NCBI RefSeq assembly: GCF_001807485.1 | Contig: NZ_KV789168.1 | Location: 1-64,000, forward strand | Direction: 5' to 3' | Source: Corynebacterium sp. HMSC08A12 | GTDB taxonomy: Bacteria > Actinomycetota > Actinomycetes > Mycobacteriales > Mycobacteriaceae | Length of the DNA stretch: 64,000 nt | In this document: positions 45,830 to 55,187 of the stretch, piece after piece | Numbering within the stretch: the first letter of the stretch is position 1 | Layout: every line of letters starts with the position of its first letter | Notes under the pieces: generated by a model | Seen by the model: the letters and a program-made list of their open reading frames with translations, nothing else | Database searches by the model: none | What the model was told of the DNA's origin: nothing | Position numbers and translations under genes: made by a program

Positions 45830-48800
45830 CACGGAAATCACCCGCGAAAAAGCGCACGAGAGCGCCATATGCAAGGCACTCGCCGAGCGCGGCTGGACCT
45901 ACGAGGAAGGCAAGAACGATCAAGGCTGGGATCGGCGTCTCGCGCTCTACCCGGCTGACGTGCTGCAGTGGCTCTCCACCCAATACCCGGAGGAATACGC
46001 CAAGGCCGTGCCCGCGGATGCCCCGGAGGCCACCCGCGAGGTCGCACAGCGCAAACTCCTCGAGCGCGTCGCCGAGCAGCTTGAGTCCAGAACCCGGAAG
46101 GATCCGCAGTCAGGGAGAACACTCGGCGGGCTGCTGGGCACCCTGCGGGAGGGCTTCAAATACGCCCAGGTCGGCGCCCGCTCCGCCAGCTTCGGCCCCA
46201 TGGTGGCCTTCCCGCCGGCGAACCCCTTGCTGGAGAAGGTTGCCGAGCGCGCTCAAGACAACATCCTGCGTGTCATCCGCCAGGTGCACTTTGACCCGAA
46301 AACCAACGAGACGATCGATCTCGTGCTCACCGTCAATGGCATCCCAGTCGTGACGATGGAGCTGAAGACGGACAGCACCCAGTCCGTGGCCCACGCTCGC
46401 AAGCAGTACCGGGAGGACCGCGTGCCGAGCCCAGCTCGCCGCCTGCTGCAGCCGGGCCGCGCGCTCGTCCACTTCGCCGTCTCCAATGCAGAGGTCTACA
46501 TGACTACTGCGCTTAAAGGCTCGGATACCTTCTTCCTTCCCTTCAACCGCGGCGTCGACGGTGGCGCCGGAAACCCTCCCATCCCCGGCAAATCCGAAAC
46601 TTCCTACTTGTGGGAGGAAGTGCTGGAACGCGACATGTTCCTCCGCATCCTGCGCGACTTCGCAGTGTGGGAACCCGATGCAAAGCCAAAGCGCGGCACC
46701 CCGGGAGGCAAACTCATCTTCCCGCGCTACCACCAGCTCCGCGCGGTAGAGCGCGTCACCCGGGACGTCACCCGACGCGGTGCCGGCGGGCGCTACCTCA
46801 TCGAGCACTCAGCGGGTTCCGGCAAGACCAAGACCATTGCGTGGCTGGCTCACCGCCTCATCCGGCACGTCGACAAAGACGGACAGAAGACTTTCGACTC
46901 CGTCATCGTCGTTACCGACCGCACGGCTCTGGACACTAACGTCCGCCAGGACATGCAGATGATGGACGCCTCCATGGGACTGGTGGTCTCCGTCAGCGAG
47001 AACGCCGGGGCGAAATCCCCGCAGCTGCGCCAGGCGATCGAGGAGGGTGACCACATCATCACCTGCACCCTCCAAACCTTCCCGCACGTGCTCAAGCTCC
47101 TTGAAAACGAGCAAGACCTCGCGGGCCGGCGCTGGTGCGTCATCGCTGACGAGGCGCACTCCTCCCAGACCGGTTCCAGTGCCTCAGCGCTGCGCGAGCT
47201 ACTCACGGATGTCGAACTCGACGAAGGGGAGGAGTACACCGCCGACGACCTGCTGGAACTGCGGCAGGAAGCCATCGCCGTCGCCGAAAACATGACCTTC
47301 GTGGCACTCACCGCGACGCCCAAGGGAAAGACCCTGCGACTGTTCGGCACCGAAACCCCGGACGGCCAATTCGTCGCTTTCGACACCTACCCAATGGGGC
47401 AAGCCATCGAGGAGGGCTTCATTCTCGACGTGCTCGGCAATTACTCGACCTACCAAATGTGGGCCGAAGTCCGCGACGAGCTGGGAAGAACCGAGGAAGT
47501 CGACGAGTCTGCAGCAGTCACCGACATGGTGCGCTTCGTCCGCCTGCACCCAACCTCCATCGCGCAGAAAGTGGAGGTCGTCATCGAACATTTCCGCCGC
47601 AACGTCGCCCACCACCTGGGCGGCCAGGCTCGCGCGATGGTCGTGACCTCCTCCCGAAAGGCTGCAGTCCGCTGGTCGGAGGAAATGAACCGCTACATCC
47701 AGTCCAATGGCTACGACTTCCGCTCCCTAGTGGCCTTCTCAGACGCAGTGCGCGTTGACGAGAACTCCGAACCTGTCACGGAAGTCCAGCTCAACGGTGT
47801 CTCCGACGTCGAGCGCGCCTTCAAAGACGACGAGCAGGACTACCGCGTCATTATCGTCGCGAACAAGTTCCAGACCGGCTTTAACGAGCCCCGGCTGTGC
47901 GCGATGTACGTCGATAAGCAGCTCTCCGGCGTCACCACCGTGCAGACGCTCTCACGGCTCAACCGCATCCACGAGAACAAGCCCACCCCGATGGTGGTGG
48001 ACTTCGTCAACGATCCGGAAATGATCATTAAGGACTTTAAGCGCTACTACGAGGGTGCAGCGATCGACACGGACATCGACCCGAACGCGCTGCACACCCT
48101 CGGTGAAGAGCTCGACACCTCCGGGTTCTACACGCCCGAGGAGATGGAGCAGGTCGCGCAGATCTACATGGACGGCACCGACTCGGAAGCGCTCCGCGGT
48201 GCGGCCGCGCCGATCATCCGGCGGTGGCAGGTTCGACGGGACTCTGGCAAAGATGGGCACGCCGATGCACACAATTTCAAGTCCAACGCGGAAAAGTACC
48301 GCCACGCCTACGAATTCCTCTCCCAGATCGTCGCCTACGCAGACGCGGAGGTTTCCAAGCGTGCGATGCTCGCCGCCGTGCTGGAGCGCAACCTTCACCT
48401 TTCGGAGTACGACGACGAGGATGAAGACTTCATCACCGGACTCTCACTGGCCGGTGTTGCGATCACCCAAAACGAGATCGAGGTCGATCGGTCATTGACC
48501 GACGGGGGAGGGGAAGCCTTGAAGGTGCCAACTTTCGACGTCACCGTCGGCGGGGATGCCACCCCGTTACGCGCTGCATTCGACGAGGCAGTCGAAAAGG
48601 TCAACGACATCTTCTCAATGGCGGGGGTGGATGTGACCTCCGGTGAAACCGCGCAGATGATCGTCGCTGCGTGGGGAACGCTCTCCGCTCAGCCTGAAGC
48701 GTTGAAGCTAGGACGAACCAATAACAAGGAGCAGCTGAAGCGCTCCAAGAGATTCCAAGGCGAGGCGACGAAGGCAATTTTCTCGGGAATCGCTGAGCGT

Positions 48801-48911
48801 CAGCAACGCGACGCGCTACTCTCCAGCGACCGAGACGTGTTGCACGGCGTGATTGGAGTCCTGGCAGAGCTGATGGCTGCTGCCAAGGAGATGGGGAAGT
48901 TGGACGAATAG
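45822..48911 (+). CDS. hsdR: Type I restriction endonuclease subunit HsdR
   Basis: Protein of 1029 residues, full length. The N-terminal PD-(D/E)xK nuclease is visible at DLVLTVNGIPVVTMELKTDS (D and ExK). The SF2 translocase has Walker A in EHSAGSGKTKTIAWLAHRL, DEAH in CVIADEAHSSQTG, TATP in FVALTATPKGKTLR, and motif VI near LSRLNRIHENK. A helical C-terminal domain binds HsdM. ATG 45822 lies within hsdS. HsdR needs the HsdM-HsdS core to act, so with hsdM broken, restriction should be silent as well, which avoids self-cutting. Confidence 0.94.
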   Translation: MTNTEITREKAHESAICKALAERGWTYEEGKNDQGWDRRLALYPADVLQWLSTQYPEEYAKAVPADAPEATREVAQRKLLERVAEQLESRTRKDPQSGRTLGGLLGTLREGFKYAQVGARSASFGPMVAFPPANPLLEKVAERAQDNILRVIRQVHFDPKTNETIDLVLTVNGIPVVTMELKTDSTQSVAHARKQYREDRVPSPARRLLQPGRALVHFAVSNAEVYMTTALKGSDTFFLPFNRGVDGGAGNPPIPGKSETSYLWEEVLERDMFLRILRDFAVWEPDAKPKRGTPGGKLIFPRYHQLRAVERVTRDVTRRGAGGRYLIEHSAGSGKTKTIAWLAHRLIRHVDKDGQKTFDSVIVVTDRTALDTNVRQDMQMMDASMGLVVSVSENAGAKSPQLRQAIEEGDHIITCTLQTFPHVLKLLENEQDLAGRRWCVIADEAHSSQTGSSASALRELLTDVELDEGEEYTADDLLELRQEAIAVAENMTFVALTATPKGKTLRLFGTETPDGQFVAFDTYPMGQAIEEGFILDVLGNYSTYQMWAEVRDELGRTEEVDESAAVTDMVRFVRLHPTSIAQKVEVVIEHFRRNVAHHLGGQARAMVVTSSRKAAVRWSEEMNRYIQSNGYDFRSLVAFSDAVRVDENSEPVTEVQLNGVSDVERAFKDDEQDYRVIIVANKFQTGFNEPRLCAMYVDKQLSGVTTVQTLSRLNRIHENKPTPMVVDFVNDPEMIIKDFKRYYEGAAIDTDIDPNALHTLGEELDTSGFYTPEEMEQVAQIYMDGTDSEALRGAAAPIIRRWQVRRDSGKDGHADAHNFKSNAEKYRHAYEFLSQIVAYADAEVSKRAMLAAVLERNLHLSEYDDEDEDFITGLSLAGVAITQNEIEVDRSLTDGGGEALKVPTFDVTVGGDATPLRAAFDEAVEKVNDIFSMAGVDVTSGETAQMIVAAWGTLSAQPEALKLGRTNNKEQLKRSKRFQGEATKAIFSGIAERQQRDALLSSDRDVLHGVIGVLAELMAAAKEMGKLDE

Positions 48912-48930
48912 TCCTTAGTGCCGAAATTTG

Positions 48931-49004
48931 TCGGACTGACAGGATTTGAACCTGCGACCCCTACACCCCCAGTGTAGTGCGCTACCAAGCTGCGCCACAG
49001 TCCG
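48931..49004 (-). tRNA. tRNA-Pro (GGG)
   Basis: On the minus strand the 74-nt cloverleaf is complete: acceptor CGGACTG/CAGTCCG, D arm GCGC-AGCTTGGTA-GCGC, anticodon stem CTACA/TGTAG around loop CTGGGGG (anticodon GGG), T arm GCAGG-TTCAAAT-CCTGT, discriminator A. The terminal CCA is not encoded. It lies between hsdR and rraA. No copy of its 3' end was noticed elsewhere in the window, so there is no sign of a tRNA-based integration. Confidence 0.95.
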
Positions 49005-49017
49005 CCGAAGCCCTGCA

Positions 49018-49059
49018 AAAAGGGCAACGGCGATAGGTTACCCCACTCCCATCGCCGTT
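49018..49059 (-). terminator. Intrinsic terminator of rraA
   Basis: AACGGCGAT (49026-49034) is the inverted repeat of ATCGCCGTT (49051-49059). On the minus strand the hairpin is followed by GCCC and TTTTT. It lies 15 nt after the rraA stop, and the tRNA gene follows it on the same strand. Confidence 0.75.
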
Positions 49060-49073
49060 AGGAAATCCCCAGC

Positions 49074-49577
49074 TTAGACCGGCTGCACAATCTCGTCGGA
49101 AACGATGATGCCGTCCGAATCGCAGTAGATGTACTCGCCGGGGATAAAGTCCACGCCGCCGAAGCTCACCGTCACGTCACGCTCGCCCTCGCCGGTCTTC
49201 GTCGACTTGCGCGGGTTGGTGCCCAGCGCCTTGCAGCCGAACTCCATCTGGCCAATCACCTTGGAATCGCGGATCGGCCCGTTAATCACCACGCCGGCCC
49301 AGCCGTGGTCCTTGCCCAGCCCCGCAATAATGTCGCCCACCAGCGCAGTGTGCATCGACGCATCACCGTCGATCACCAGCACGCCACCTGGGTTGTCCTC
49401 CTGCAGCACGCTCTTCAGCAGTGCATTGTCCTGGAAGCACTTCACCGTGGTGATCTTCCCGCAGAACTCCACCACGCCACCCAGGTCGCGGAACTGCGTG
49501 TCACAGCTGCGCACGTCGCTGCCAATGATGTCCACCAGGTCGGCGGTCGGAATAAAAGTCAGTTTCTCTTCAGCCAT
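49074..49577 (-). CDS. rraA: RraA-family protein
   Basis: Start ATG 49577 ([19 protein letters not shown]), 167 residues. An in-frame ATG at 49607 would lie inside the upstream gene. Family motifs: [54 protein letters not shown] and [17 protein letters not shown]. Members are either inhibitors of RNase E (RraA) or metal-dependent HMG/oxaloacetate-type aldolases; the GDxxxxxR-type aldolase signature cannot be fully judged, so the function is open. It follows an alpha/beta hydrolase by 5 nt, same operon. Confidence 0.88.
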   Translation of the reverse strand: MAEEKLTFIPTADLVDIIGSDVRSCDTQFRDLGGVVEFCGKITTVKCFQDNALLKSVLQEDNPGGVLVIDGDASMHTALVGDIIAGLGKDHGWAGVVINGPIRDSKVIGQMEFGCKALGTNPRKSTKTGEGERDVTVSFGGVDFIPGEYIYCDSDGIIVSDEIVQPV

Positions 49578-49582
49578 GCCAC

Positions 49583-50332
49583 CTACTTTAGGCGCAAGCC
49601 CTCCCACGCCGCGATCATTTCGCCCACACGATGCCCAGATCCCCTCTGCAGAAGCAGGTGATCCATCCCCTCCAGGCTCACCCAGTCCGCGCGAGGCAGG
49701 GCCGCCCGCATCGCATGCGCCTCCGCCACGGGAACTACCAGGTCATCGGGGGAGTGCAGCACCAGAGACGTGGCGTCACCAGAAGAAACGGCGGCCACAG
49801 TATCGGCCGAATCGGCCGCGGCGAGCTCATCCAGCAGCGCCTGCCCCAAAGAAAGCTCCCGCTGGCGCTCAAACATCTGCATGATCTCCGGCGCACGCTT
49901 CGCGGTTTCCTGCAGTTCAAAAGGCGTGCCGACGGTCACGATGCTTTCCACCGAGGCAACGTCTGCCGCAGCCCGCTGCACCGCTGTACCTCCCAGCGAA
50001 TGGCCCACCAGTAGCTCCGCCCCACCGAACCATTTCGCCGCCGCCTGCACGTCGGAAACATTCGTCCCCAGCGTGGTCTCCTCAAACTTGCCACCCGAAT
50101 CGCCCAGTCCAGCGAAATCGAAACGCAAGCTCGCATAGCCCGCCCGCGCCAGAGCCTTGGAAATGCGCGTCACCCCAATCGCCCCGCGCGTACACGTGAA
50201 GCAGTGCGCGACGACCGCCCGCCGGGGCGCATCTTCCAATTTCAAATCCCGCGGCAAGTCCACCGTTCCCGCCAATTGCCAGCCATTTTCTGTGGGAATG
50301 GTCACGTGAACGGAGCGTATCGTGCGGGTCAT
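49583..50332 (-). CDS. Alpha/beta-hydrolase
   Basis: Protein of 249 residues with the nucleophile elbow GHSLGG (residue near 110), oxyanion stretch [31 protein letters not shown], acid DDLVVP and histidine GMDHLLL. This is the OsmC-linked YhhN-like or dienelactone-hydrolase-like small serine hydrolase group. No signal peptide. The substrate is unknown. Divergent from secA2. Confidence 0.88.
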   Translation of the reverse strand: MTRTIRSVHVTIPTENGWQLAGTVDLPRDLKLEDAPRRAVVAHCFTCTRGAIGVTRISKALARAGYASLRFDFAGLGDSGGKFEETTLGTNVSDVQAAAKWFGGAELLVGHSLGGTAVQRAAADVASVESIVTVGTPFELQETAKRAPEIMQMFERQRELSLGQALLDELAAADSADTVAAVSSGDATSLVLHSPDDLVVPVAEAHAMRAALPRADWVSLEGMDHLLLQRGSGHRVGEMIAAWEGLRLK

Positions 50333-50404
50333 GGATCGCCTCTCGCCTTCAGTCGATTAACGTGGTCTACATATTCTTACACCTCAAACTCGAAGGGCAC
50401 ATTC

Positions 50405-52720
50405 ATGGCATTTGACTGGTTCTGGAAGGCGATGGGATCTTCCCCGAAGAAGAATCAGAAGAAAAGCCGGGCCGTGGTCGCTCAGGCCGACTCGTCGCGC
50501 TACTCGGGGCTAAGCGATGCGGAGCTTCGTGACGCCGCCTCGGACGTCGTCACCGAACAATCCACTAGCGAGGATGGCCACCACTTCGGTGGGCAGGTAG
50601 ACGACGCTCCCGCGCTGCTGGCAATCCTGCGCGAAGCGGCAAGCCGCACCCTGAACATGGAGCCCTTCGACGTACAGATGCAGGGCACCTACCGCCTGTT
50701 GCACGGCGATGTGGTGGAGATGGCCACCGGTGAGGGCAAGACCCTAGCCGGCGCGATGGCCGCCGTCGGCTTCGCTTTGCAGAGCAAGCGCGTTCACGTC
50801 ATCACGGTCAACAGCTACCTGGCTGGGCGCGATAACGACTGGATGGGTCCGATGTTCGACTTCTTCGGGCTGACCCACGGCGCGATCCACGAGGACCTCA
50901 CCGCGGACCAGCGCCGCGACATTTACTCCCGCGACGTCATTTTCGGCGCCATCAACGAGCTCGGCTTCGACGTCCTGCGCGACCAGCTGATCACCCGCCG
51001 GGCCGACCAGGTGCGCACCCCTGCGGACGTGGCCGTGATCGATGAGGCCGATTCGGTGATGGTCGACGAAGCCCTGGTGCCGCTGGTGCTCGCCGGTTCT
51101 GAGCCCGGCCCGGCGCCCGCCGGCCGCATTACCGACCTGGTCAAGCGCATGGAGGAAGACAAGCACTTCCACGTCTCCGAGGACCACCGAAACGTCTTCC
51201 TCACCGACGAGGGCGCGGCGTTCGTAGAGAAGCAGCTGGGCGTGGAGTCCCTCTACGAGGACGAGGGCGAGCTACTAGTGCAGGTGAACGTAGCCCTGCA
51301 CGCCGAGCACCTGCTGATCCGCGACGTTCACTACATCGTGCGCGACGGCAAGGTGGCTCTTATTGACGGTTCCCGCGGCCGTGTGGCCGAGCTGCAACGT
51401 TGGCCCGACGGCCTGCAGGCCGCAGTGGAAGCCAAGGAGGGGCTGGACGTCACCGACGGCGGCCGCATCCTCGACCAGATCACCATCCAGGCGCTGGTCG
51501 GCATGTACCCCGAGGTTTGCGGCATGACCGGTACGGCCCTGGCAGCCGGCGATCAGCTGCGACAGTTCTACAACCTGCAGGTCTCCGTCATCGAGCCGAA
51601 CGTGCCGAACATCCGCTTCGACGAAGCCGACCGGGTGTACGTCTCCGCCGCCGAGCGCAACGACGCGGTGGTCAAGCACATCGTCGAGGTGCAAAAGACC
51701 GGCCAGCCGCAGCTGGTGGGCACCCAGGACGTCGCGGAATCCGAGGAACTGGCAGAGGCCCTGCTCTCCGCGGGCGTGGAATGCTCCGTGCTGAACGCGA
51801 AGAACCACGAGGCCGAGGCGGCCGTCGTCGCCGAGGCCGGCCGCCCGGGCCGCGTGACCGTCTCCACGCAGATGGCCGGCCGCGGTACGGACATCAAGCT
51901 AGGCGGCACCGACGAGGCCGAGCACGACGAGGTCGTGGAGACCGGTGGCCTGCACGTCGTTGGCGTGGGCCGCTTCCGCTCCCAGCGCCTGGATAACCAG
52001 CTGCGCGGCCGCGCGGGCCGTCAGGGCGACCCAGGCAGCTCCCTGTTCTTCGTTTCCCTGGAAGACGACGTGGTCGCCGTGGGCGGCGCAGGGGAGGAGC
52101 TGCAGGCCCAGCCAGAGGAGGACGGCCTGCTGCCGCAGAAGAAGGTCCAGCAGTTCGTGGACCACTGCCAGCGCGTGACCGAGGGCCAGATGCTGGACAT
52201 CCACGCCACCACCTGGAAGTACAACAAGATGATCAAGGACCAGCGCGACATCGTCAACGACCGCCGCGACACCCTGCTGGATACCACCGCGGCCTGGGAC
52301 GACTTGAGCTACCACAACGTCGACCGCGCCGCAGAGCTAAAGAAGCAGGGGATCAGCGAGGAAGTGCTGGAGCAGGCCGCCCGCGAGATCATGTTGTTCC
52401 ACCTGGATAACGAGTGGTCGGAGCACCTGGCCTACCTGGATGACGTGCGCGAATCCATCCACTTGCGCGCCATTGCCCGCGAATCGCCGATCGATGAGTT
52501 CCACCGCATGTCCATCGCCGCCTTCGGCGAGCTGGCAGAGCGTGCCGTCAACAAGGCTCGCGAGACGTTTGACGAGGTAGAGATCACTTCCGAGGGTGCC
52601 CAGCTGGGCGAGATGGGCCTACACAAGCCCAGCGCTACGTGGACTTACATGGTGAACGACAACCCGCTATCCTCCTCCGGGGGATCTGTGATGGGGTCTA
52701 TCGTTCAGATGTTCCGCTAG
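50405..52720 (+). CDS. secA2: Accessory protein translocase ATPase SecA2
   Basis: ATG 50405 (MAFDWFWKAMGSSPKKNQKK) has AAGGG nearby, giving 771 residues; the frame is open upstream to 50204 without support. Walker A MATGEGKTLAGAMA near residue 105, VAVIDEADSVMVDEA (DEAD-like), the preprotein cross-linking domain, TGTALAAGDQLRQFYNLQV and MAGRGTDIKLGGTDE are all present. The protein is shorter than SecA1 and lacks the zinc-binding CXCX8CH tail, which identifies SecA2. In mycobacteria and corynebacteria it exports a subset of envelope proteins. No secY2 is nearby. Confidence 0.93.
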   Translation: MAFDWFWKAMGSSPKKNQKKSRAVVAQADSSRYSGLSDAELRDAASDVVTEQSTSEDGHHFGGQVDDAPALLAILREAASRTLNMEPFDVQMQGTYRLLHGDVVEMATGEGKTLAGAMAAVGFALQSKRVHVITVNSYLAGRDNDWMGPMFDFFGLTHGAIHEDLTADQRRDIYSRDVIFGAINELGFDVLRDQLITRRADQVRTPADVAVIDEADSVMVDEALVPLVLAGSEPGPAPAGRITDLVKRMEEDKHFHVSEDHRNVFLTDEGAAFVEKQLGVESLYEDEGELLVQVNVALHAEHLLIRDVHYIVRDGKVALIDGSRGRVAELQRWPDGLQAAVEAKEGLDVTDGGRILDQITIQALVGMYPEVCGMTGTALAAGDQLRQFYNLQVSVIEPNVPNIRFDEADRVYVSAAERNDAVVKHIVEVQKTGQPQLVGTQDVAESEELAEALLSAGVECSVLNAKNHEAEAAVVAEAGRPGRVTVSTQMAGRGTDIKLGGTDEAEHDEVVETGGLHVVGVGRFRSQRLDNQLRGRAGRQGDPGSSLFFVSLEDDVVAVGGAGEELQAQPEEDGLLPQKKVQQFVDHCQRVTEGQMLDIHATTWKYNKMIKDQRDIVNDRRDTLLDTTAAWDDLSYHNVDRAAELKKQGISEEVLEQAAREIMLFHLDNEWSEHLAYLDDVRESIHLRAIARESPIDEFHRMSIAAFGELAERAVNKARETFDEVEITSEGAQLGEMGLHKPSATWTYMVNDNPLSSSGGSVMGSIVQMFR

Positions 52721-52730
52721 CTGCTTTAGG

Positions 52731-52751
52731 GTATTGTTAGACGTATTGTTA
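52731..52751 (+). repeat. 12-bp-period direct repeat before odhI
   Basis: GTATTGTTA occurs at 52731-52739 and again at 52743-52751, 12 bp apart, about 41 nt before the odhI ATG. It could be a regulator site or promoter part; TTATAG at the end of the second copy is -10-like. Confidence 0.4.
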
Positions 52752-52791
52752 TAGCCGAACCGATTAGTTCGAATGAGAGGACTTGAAAGCC

Positions 52792-53226
52792 ATGAGCGAT
52801 AACACCGGAGTGCCTGAGGCATCTGTCGAGACCACGTCAGTCTTTCGCGCAGACCTTCTAAAGGAGATGGAGTCTGGTTCGCAGCACGATGCCTCTCCCG
52901 CCGGTGTGGAGGGCCTTCCTGAAGGCTCTGCGCTGCTGGTTGTGAAGCGCGGCCCGAACGCTGGCTCCCGCTTCCTGCTGGACCAAGACACGACCGCCGC
53001 TGGCCGCCACCCGGACAGCGACATCTTCCTGGATGACGTCACCGTTTCCCGCCGCCACGCTGAGTTCCGCCGCAATGGCGACCAGTACGAGGTTGTGGAT
53101 GTCGGGTCCCTGAACGGCACCTACGTGAACCGCGAGCCGAAGAACTCCTCCGTTCTGTCCAATGGCGACGAGATCCAGATCGGCAAGTTCCGCCTGGTGT
53201 TCCTGAACGGTTCGAAGGAAGCCTAA
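52792..53226 (+). CDS. odhI: FHA protein OdhI (GarA), inhibitor of 2-oxoglutarate dehydrogenase
   Basis: Start ATG 52792 places the phosphorylation motif ETTSVF with threonines at residues 14 and 15, exactly as in C. glutamicum OdhI; a TTG at 52783 would shift this numbering. The FHA domain covers about residues 44-140 (LLVVKRGPNAGSRFLLDQDT, GRHPDSDIFLDDVTVSRRH, SLNGTYVNREP). In corynebacteria unphosphorylated OdhI binds and inhibits the E1o subunit, and PknG phosphorylates it under glutamine control, setting flux to glutamate. 144 residues. The ftsR gene starts 6 nt later. Confidence 0.96.
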   Translation: MSDNTGVPEASVETTSVFRADLLKEMESGSQHDASPAGVEGLPEGSALLVVKRGPNAGSRFLLDQDTTAAGRHPDSDIFLDDVTVSRRHAEFRRNGDQYEVVDVGSLNGTYVNREPKNSSVLSNGDEIQIGKFRLVFLNGSKEA

Positions 53227-53232
53227 GGAAAA

Positions 53233-53970
53233 GTGAGCGCACAGAGAAGCCACGCTAGCGCTCCTGCACCTGCCTCCTCACCAGCCGGAAGGGTTCTTCC
53301 CACTTCGTCCATTGGCGATGTGCTGAAGCAGCTGAAGCCGGACTTCCCGGACGTCACCGTCTCGAAGATCCGCTTCCTGGAATCCGAAGGTCTGGTTAGC
53401 CCGCGCCGTTCGCAGAGCGGTTACCGGCGCTTTTCCCCGGAGGATATTTCCAGGCTGCGCTACATTTTGACCCTCCAGCGGGATAACTACCTGCCGCTGA
53501 AGGTTATCCGCGAACGTCTGGAGGCCATGGATTCCGGCAAGGTCACCCCCGTGACCGCCGCCCGCAAGTCCGCCCCCGGTGCGATCTCCCCGGAGCAGAT
53601 GCGGGCCACGCAGTCCCGCCGCCTGACCCGCGCGGACGTTACGGCGCGCGCCAACGTGCAGGATTCTTTCACCGGATCCCTGATCCGCATGGGGCTGATC
53701 TCCGCCGACTCGGCCGGTTTCTTCTCGGTCGATGACGTAGAGATCGTGCAGATCGCGCAGAACCTGACCGACCACGGCCTGGATAACCGCCACCTGAAGG
53801 CGCTGTTGACCATCGCGAACCGCCAGTTCGACATGGTTTCCCGCATCGCCGACCCGCTGGCTCACGGCCGCGACGAGAACGCCCAGCAGCGCTCCGCCGA
53901 GACCGCCCGCGAGATGTCCGCGCTGATCATTTCGCTCAACACCGCGCTGGTGAAGGGCAACCTTGGCTAA
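53233..53970 (+). CDS. ftsR: MerR-family regulator FtsR
   Basis: Protein of 245 residues. An N-terminal extension of about 20 residues, then the MerR helix-turn-helix (SIGDVLKQLKPDFPDVTVSK, IRFLESEGLVSPRRSQSGYR, FSPEDISRLRYIL) and a long C-terminal regulatory helix region. Its place right after odhI/garA matches cg1631, named FtsR for activating ftsZ in C. glutamicum, and Rv1828. GTG 53233 follows AAGGAAAA. No metal cysteines. It overlaps the next gene by 8 nt. Confidence 0.9.
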   Translation: MSAQRSHASAPAPASSPAGRVLPTSSIGDVLKQLKPDFPDVTVSKIRFLESEGLVSPRRSQSGYRRFSPEDISRLRYILTLQRDNYLPLKVIRERLEAMDSGKVTPVTAARKSAPGAISPEQMRATQSRRLTRADVTARANVQDSFTGSLIRMGLISADSAGFFSVDDVEIVQIAQNLTDHGLDNRHLKALLTIANRQFDMVSRIADPLAHGRDENAQQRSAETAREMSALIISLNTALVKGNLG

Positions 53971-54550
53971 AGGCACCGAAGTCGTCTTCCTCGGCCGCGC
54001 TGTCGGTAGCTCTCTCGGTTGCGGCGCGCCCGTGCCCGACTGTCTTATTTTTATGACGCCCCAGCGCACCCACATCCTGCCGATCTGGGTGGAGCCAACG
54101 TTGGATCTGGGCGGGCGCCCCACGGATGCCGAGGTGCTGGCGAACATCCTGAAGCACGACGAGGCGCGCGACCCGTGGTTTGCCCGCATCGTCACCAACT
54201 CTCGCGGCCAGATGACCGCCGGTTTGGTGCTGGAGGAAGGGGAGTCCGAGCGTTTCATCGACATTCGCCCCTCCATCCTGGAGCCCTTGTGGCACGCGGG
54301 CGTGATCTTCGACGTGCGCGTTGAACCCGGGGTGGAAAGCTCGCTGATCCGCGTAAACCCCGCCTGGGTCGACGAACTCGAGGCGAAGCTCAAGCAGGTG
54401 GACGAAGACGGCGACCAGGTGGACTTCCTGCTGGATTGGAACCCGGAGGACATGGGCTTCACCGCCAGCGACAACGCGGATTCCGACTTCCAACAAATGT
54501 GGGAGGGCCTGGGACTGTCGAGCGATCTCGACGACTGGCTCAAGGAATGA
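53963..54550 (+). CDS. DUF151/BFN-like protein, divergent
   Basis: TTG 53963 (MAKGTEVVFLGRAVGSSLGC) gives 195 residues. Position between two MerR genes fits the Rv1829-type bifunctional-nuclease (DUF151) gene. Similar points are THILPIWVEP, the N-terminal strands and the PTDAEVLANILKHDEARD-like helix, but the sequence deviates more than neighbours do, with GGRPTDAE and a long acidic tail (VDEDGDQVDFLLDWNPEDMG). So the family call leans on synteny. No signal or membrane segment. Confidence 0.6.
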   Translation: MAKGTEVVFLGRAVGSSLGCGAPVPDCLIFMTPQRTHILPIWVEPTLDLGGRPTDAEVLANILKHDEARDPWFARIVTNSRGQMTAGLVLEEGESERFIDIRPSILEPLWHAGVIFDVRVEPGVESSLIRVNPAWVDELEAKLKQVDEDGDQVDFLLDWNPEDMGFTASDNADSDFQQMWEGLGLSSDLDDWLKE

Positions 54551-54611
54551 CACGCCTGTTGTTACACGTGTGATTTTTGTGACTCGTGTTAAAGTAATGT
54601 TCGGCTAGCGG

Positions 54612-54639
54612 TTGACTGTGCCGCAAACCGGTCTAATCT
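54612..54639 (+). promoter_or_regulatory. Sigma-A-type promoter of the second merR gene
   Basis: TTGACT (54612-54617) and TAATCT (54634-54639) are separated by 16 bp, a good sigma-A promoter. The transcript would start near 54647, with AGGAG just before the ATG at 54675. A weak stem ACACG/CGTGT with a T-run (54550-54578) just upstream may end the odhI operon. Confidence 0.55.
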
Positions 54640-54674
54640 TTAGAAGAGAATTGAAATTACACCAGGAGTGTTTC

Positions 54675-55187
54675 ATGCAGGATGCCCTTTTCGACGTCCA
54701 TGGCCCCGACGACGAGGTCGGCTACCGCGTGCCGATCGCCTGCCAAGTCGCCGGCATTACCTACCGTCAGCTGGACTACTGGGCCCGCACCAAGCTGGTT
54801 CAGCCCAGCATCCGTAATGCCGCCGGCTCCGGATCCCAGCGCCTGTACTCCTTCCGCGACATCCTGGTGCTGAAGATCGTGAAAGGCCTGCTGGATACCG
54901 GCATTTCCCTGCAGAACATCCGCAAGGCCGTGGAAAAGCTGGAGAACCTGGGCGTCGACGACCTCGCCGGCATCACCCTCGTCTCCGACGGCCACACCGT
55001 CTACGAGTGCCGCTCCTCCGAGGAAGTCATCGACCTCCTCAACGGCGGCCAGGGCGTATTCGGCATTGCCGTTCCGGGCCTGATGAAGGAACTGACCGGC
55101 ACCATCACCGCCTTCCCCTCCGAGAAGGTCGTGCAGGACGCTGCCATCGACGAGCTGGCCGAGCGCCGCCGTCGCCGTATGGCCTAA
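54675..55187 (+). CDS. MerR-family regulator (Rv1830/cg1633 type)
   Basis: ATG 54675 follows AGGAG by 6 nt; the frame is open to 54612 but unsupported. Protein of 170 residues. The HTH reads GYRVPIACQVAGITYRQLDY, WARTKLVQPSIRNAAGSGSQ, then LYSFRDILVLKIVKGLLDTG. The C-terminus ends in RRRRRMA. It is the second MerR of the odhI cluster; the mycobacterial homologue affects growth and cell division but its ligand is unknown. Convergent with the next gene, sharing 4 nt. Confidence 0.9.
   Translation: MQDALFDVHGPDDEVGYRVPIACQVAGITYRQLDYWARTKLVQPSIRNAAGSGSQRLYSFRDILVLKIVKGLLDTGISLQNIRKAVEKLENLGVDDLAGITLVSDGHTVYECRSSEEVIDLLNGGQGVFGIAVPGLMKELTGTITAFPSEKVVQDAAIDELAERRRRRMA

Noticed and set aside
48931..49004. 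tRNA-Pro as an integration site for the restriction island
   Set aside because: No duplicate of the tRNA 3' end was seen at the other edge of the hsd region and no integrase is present.
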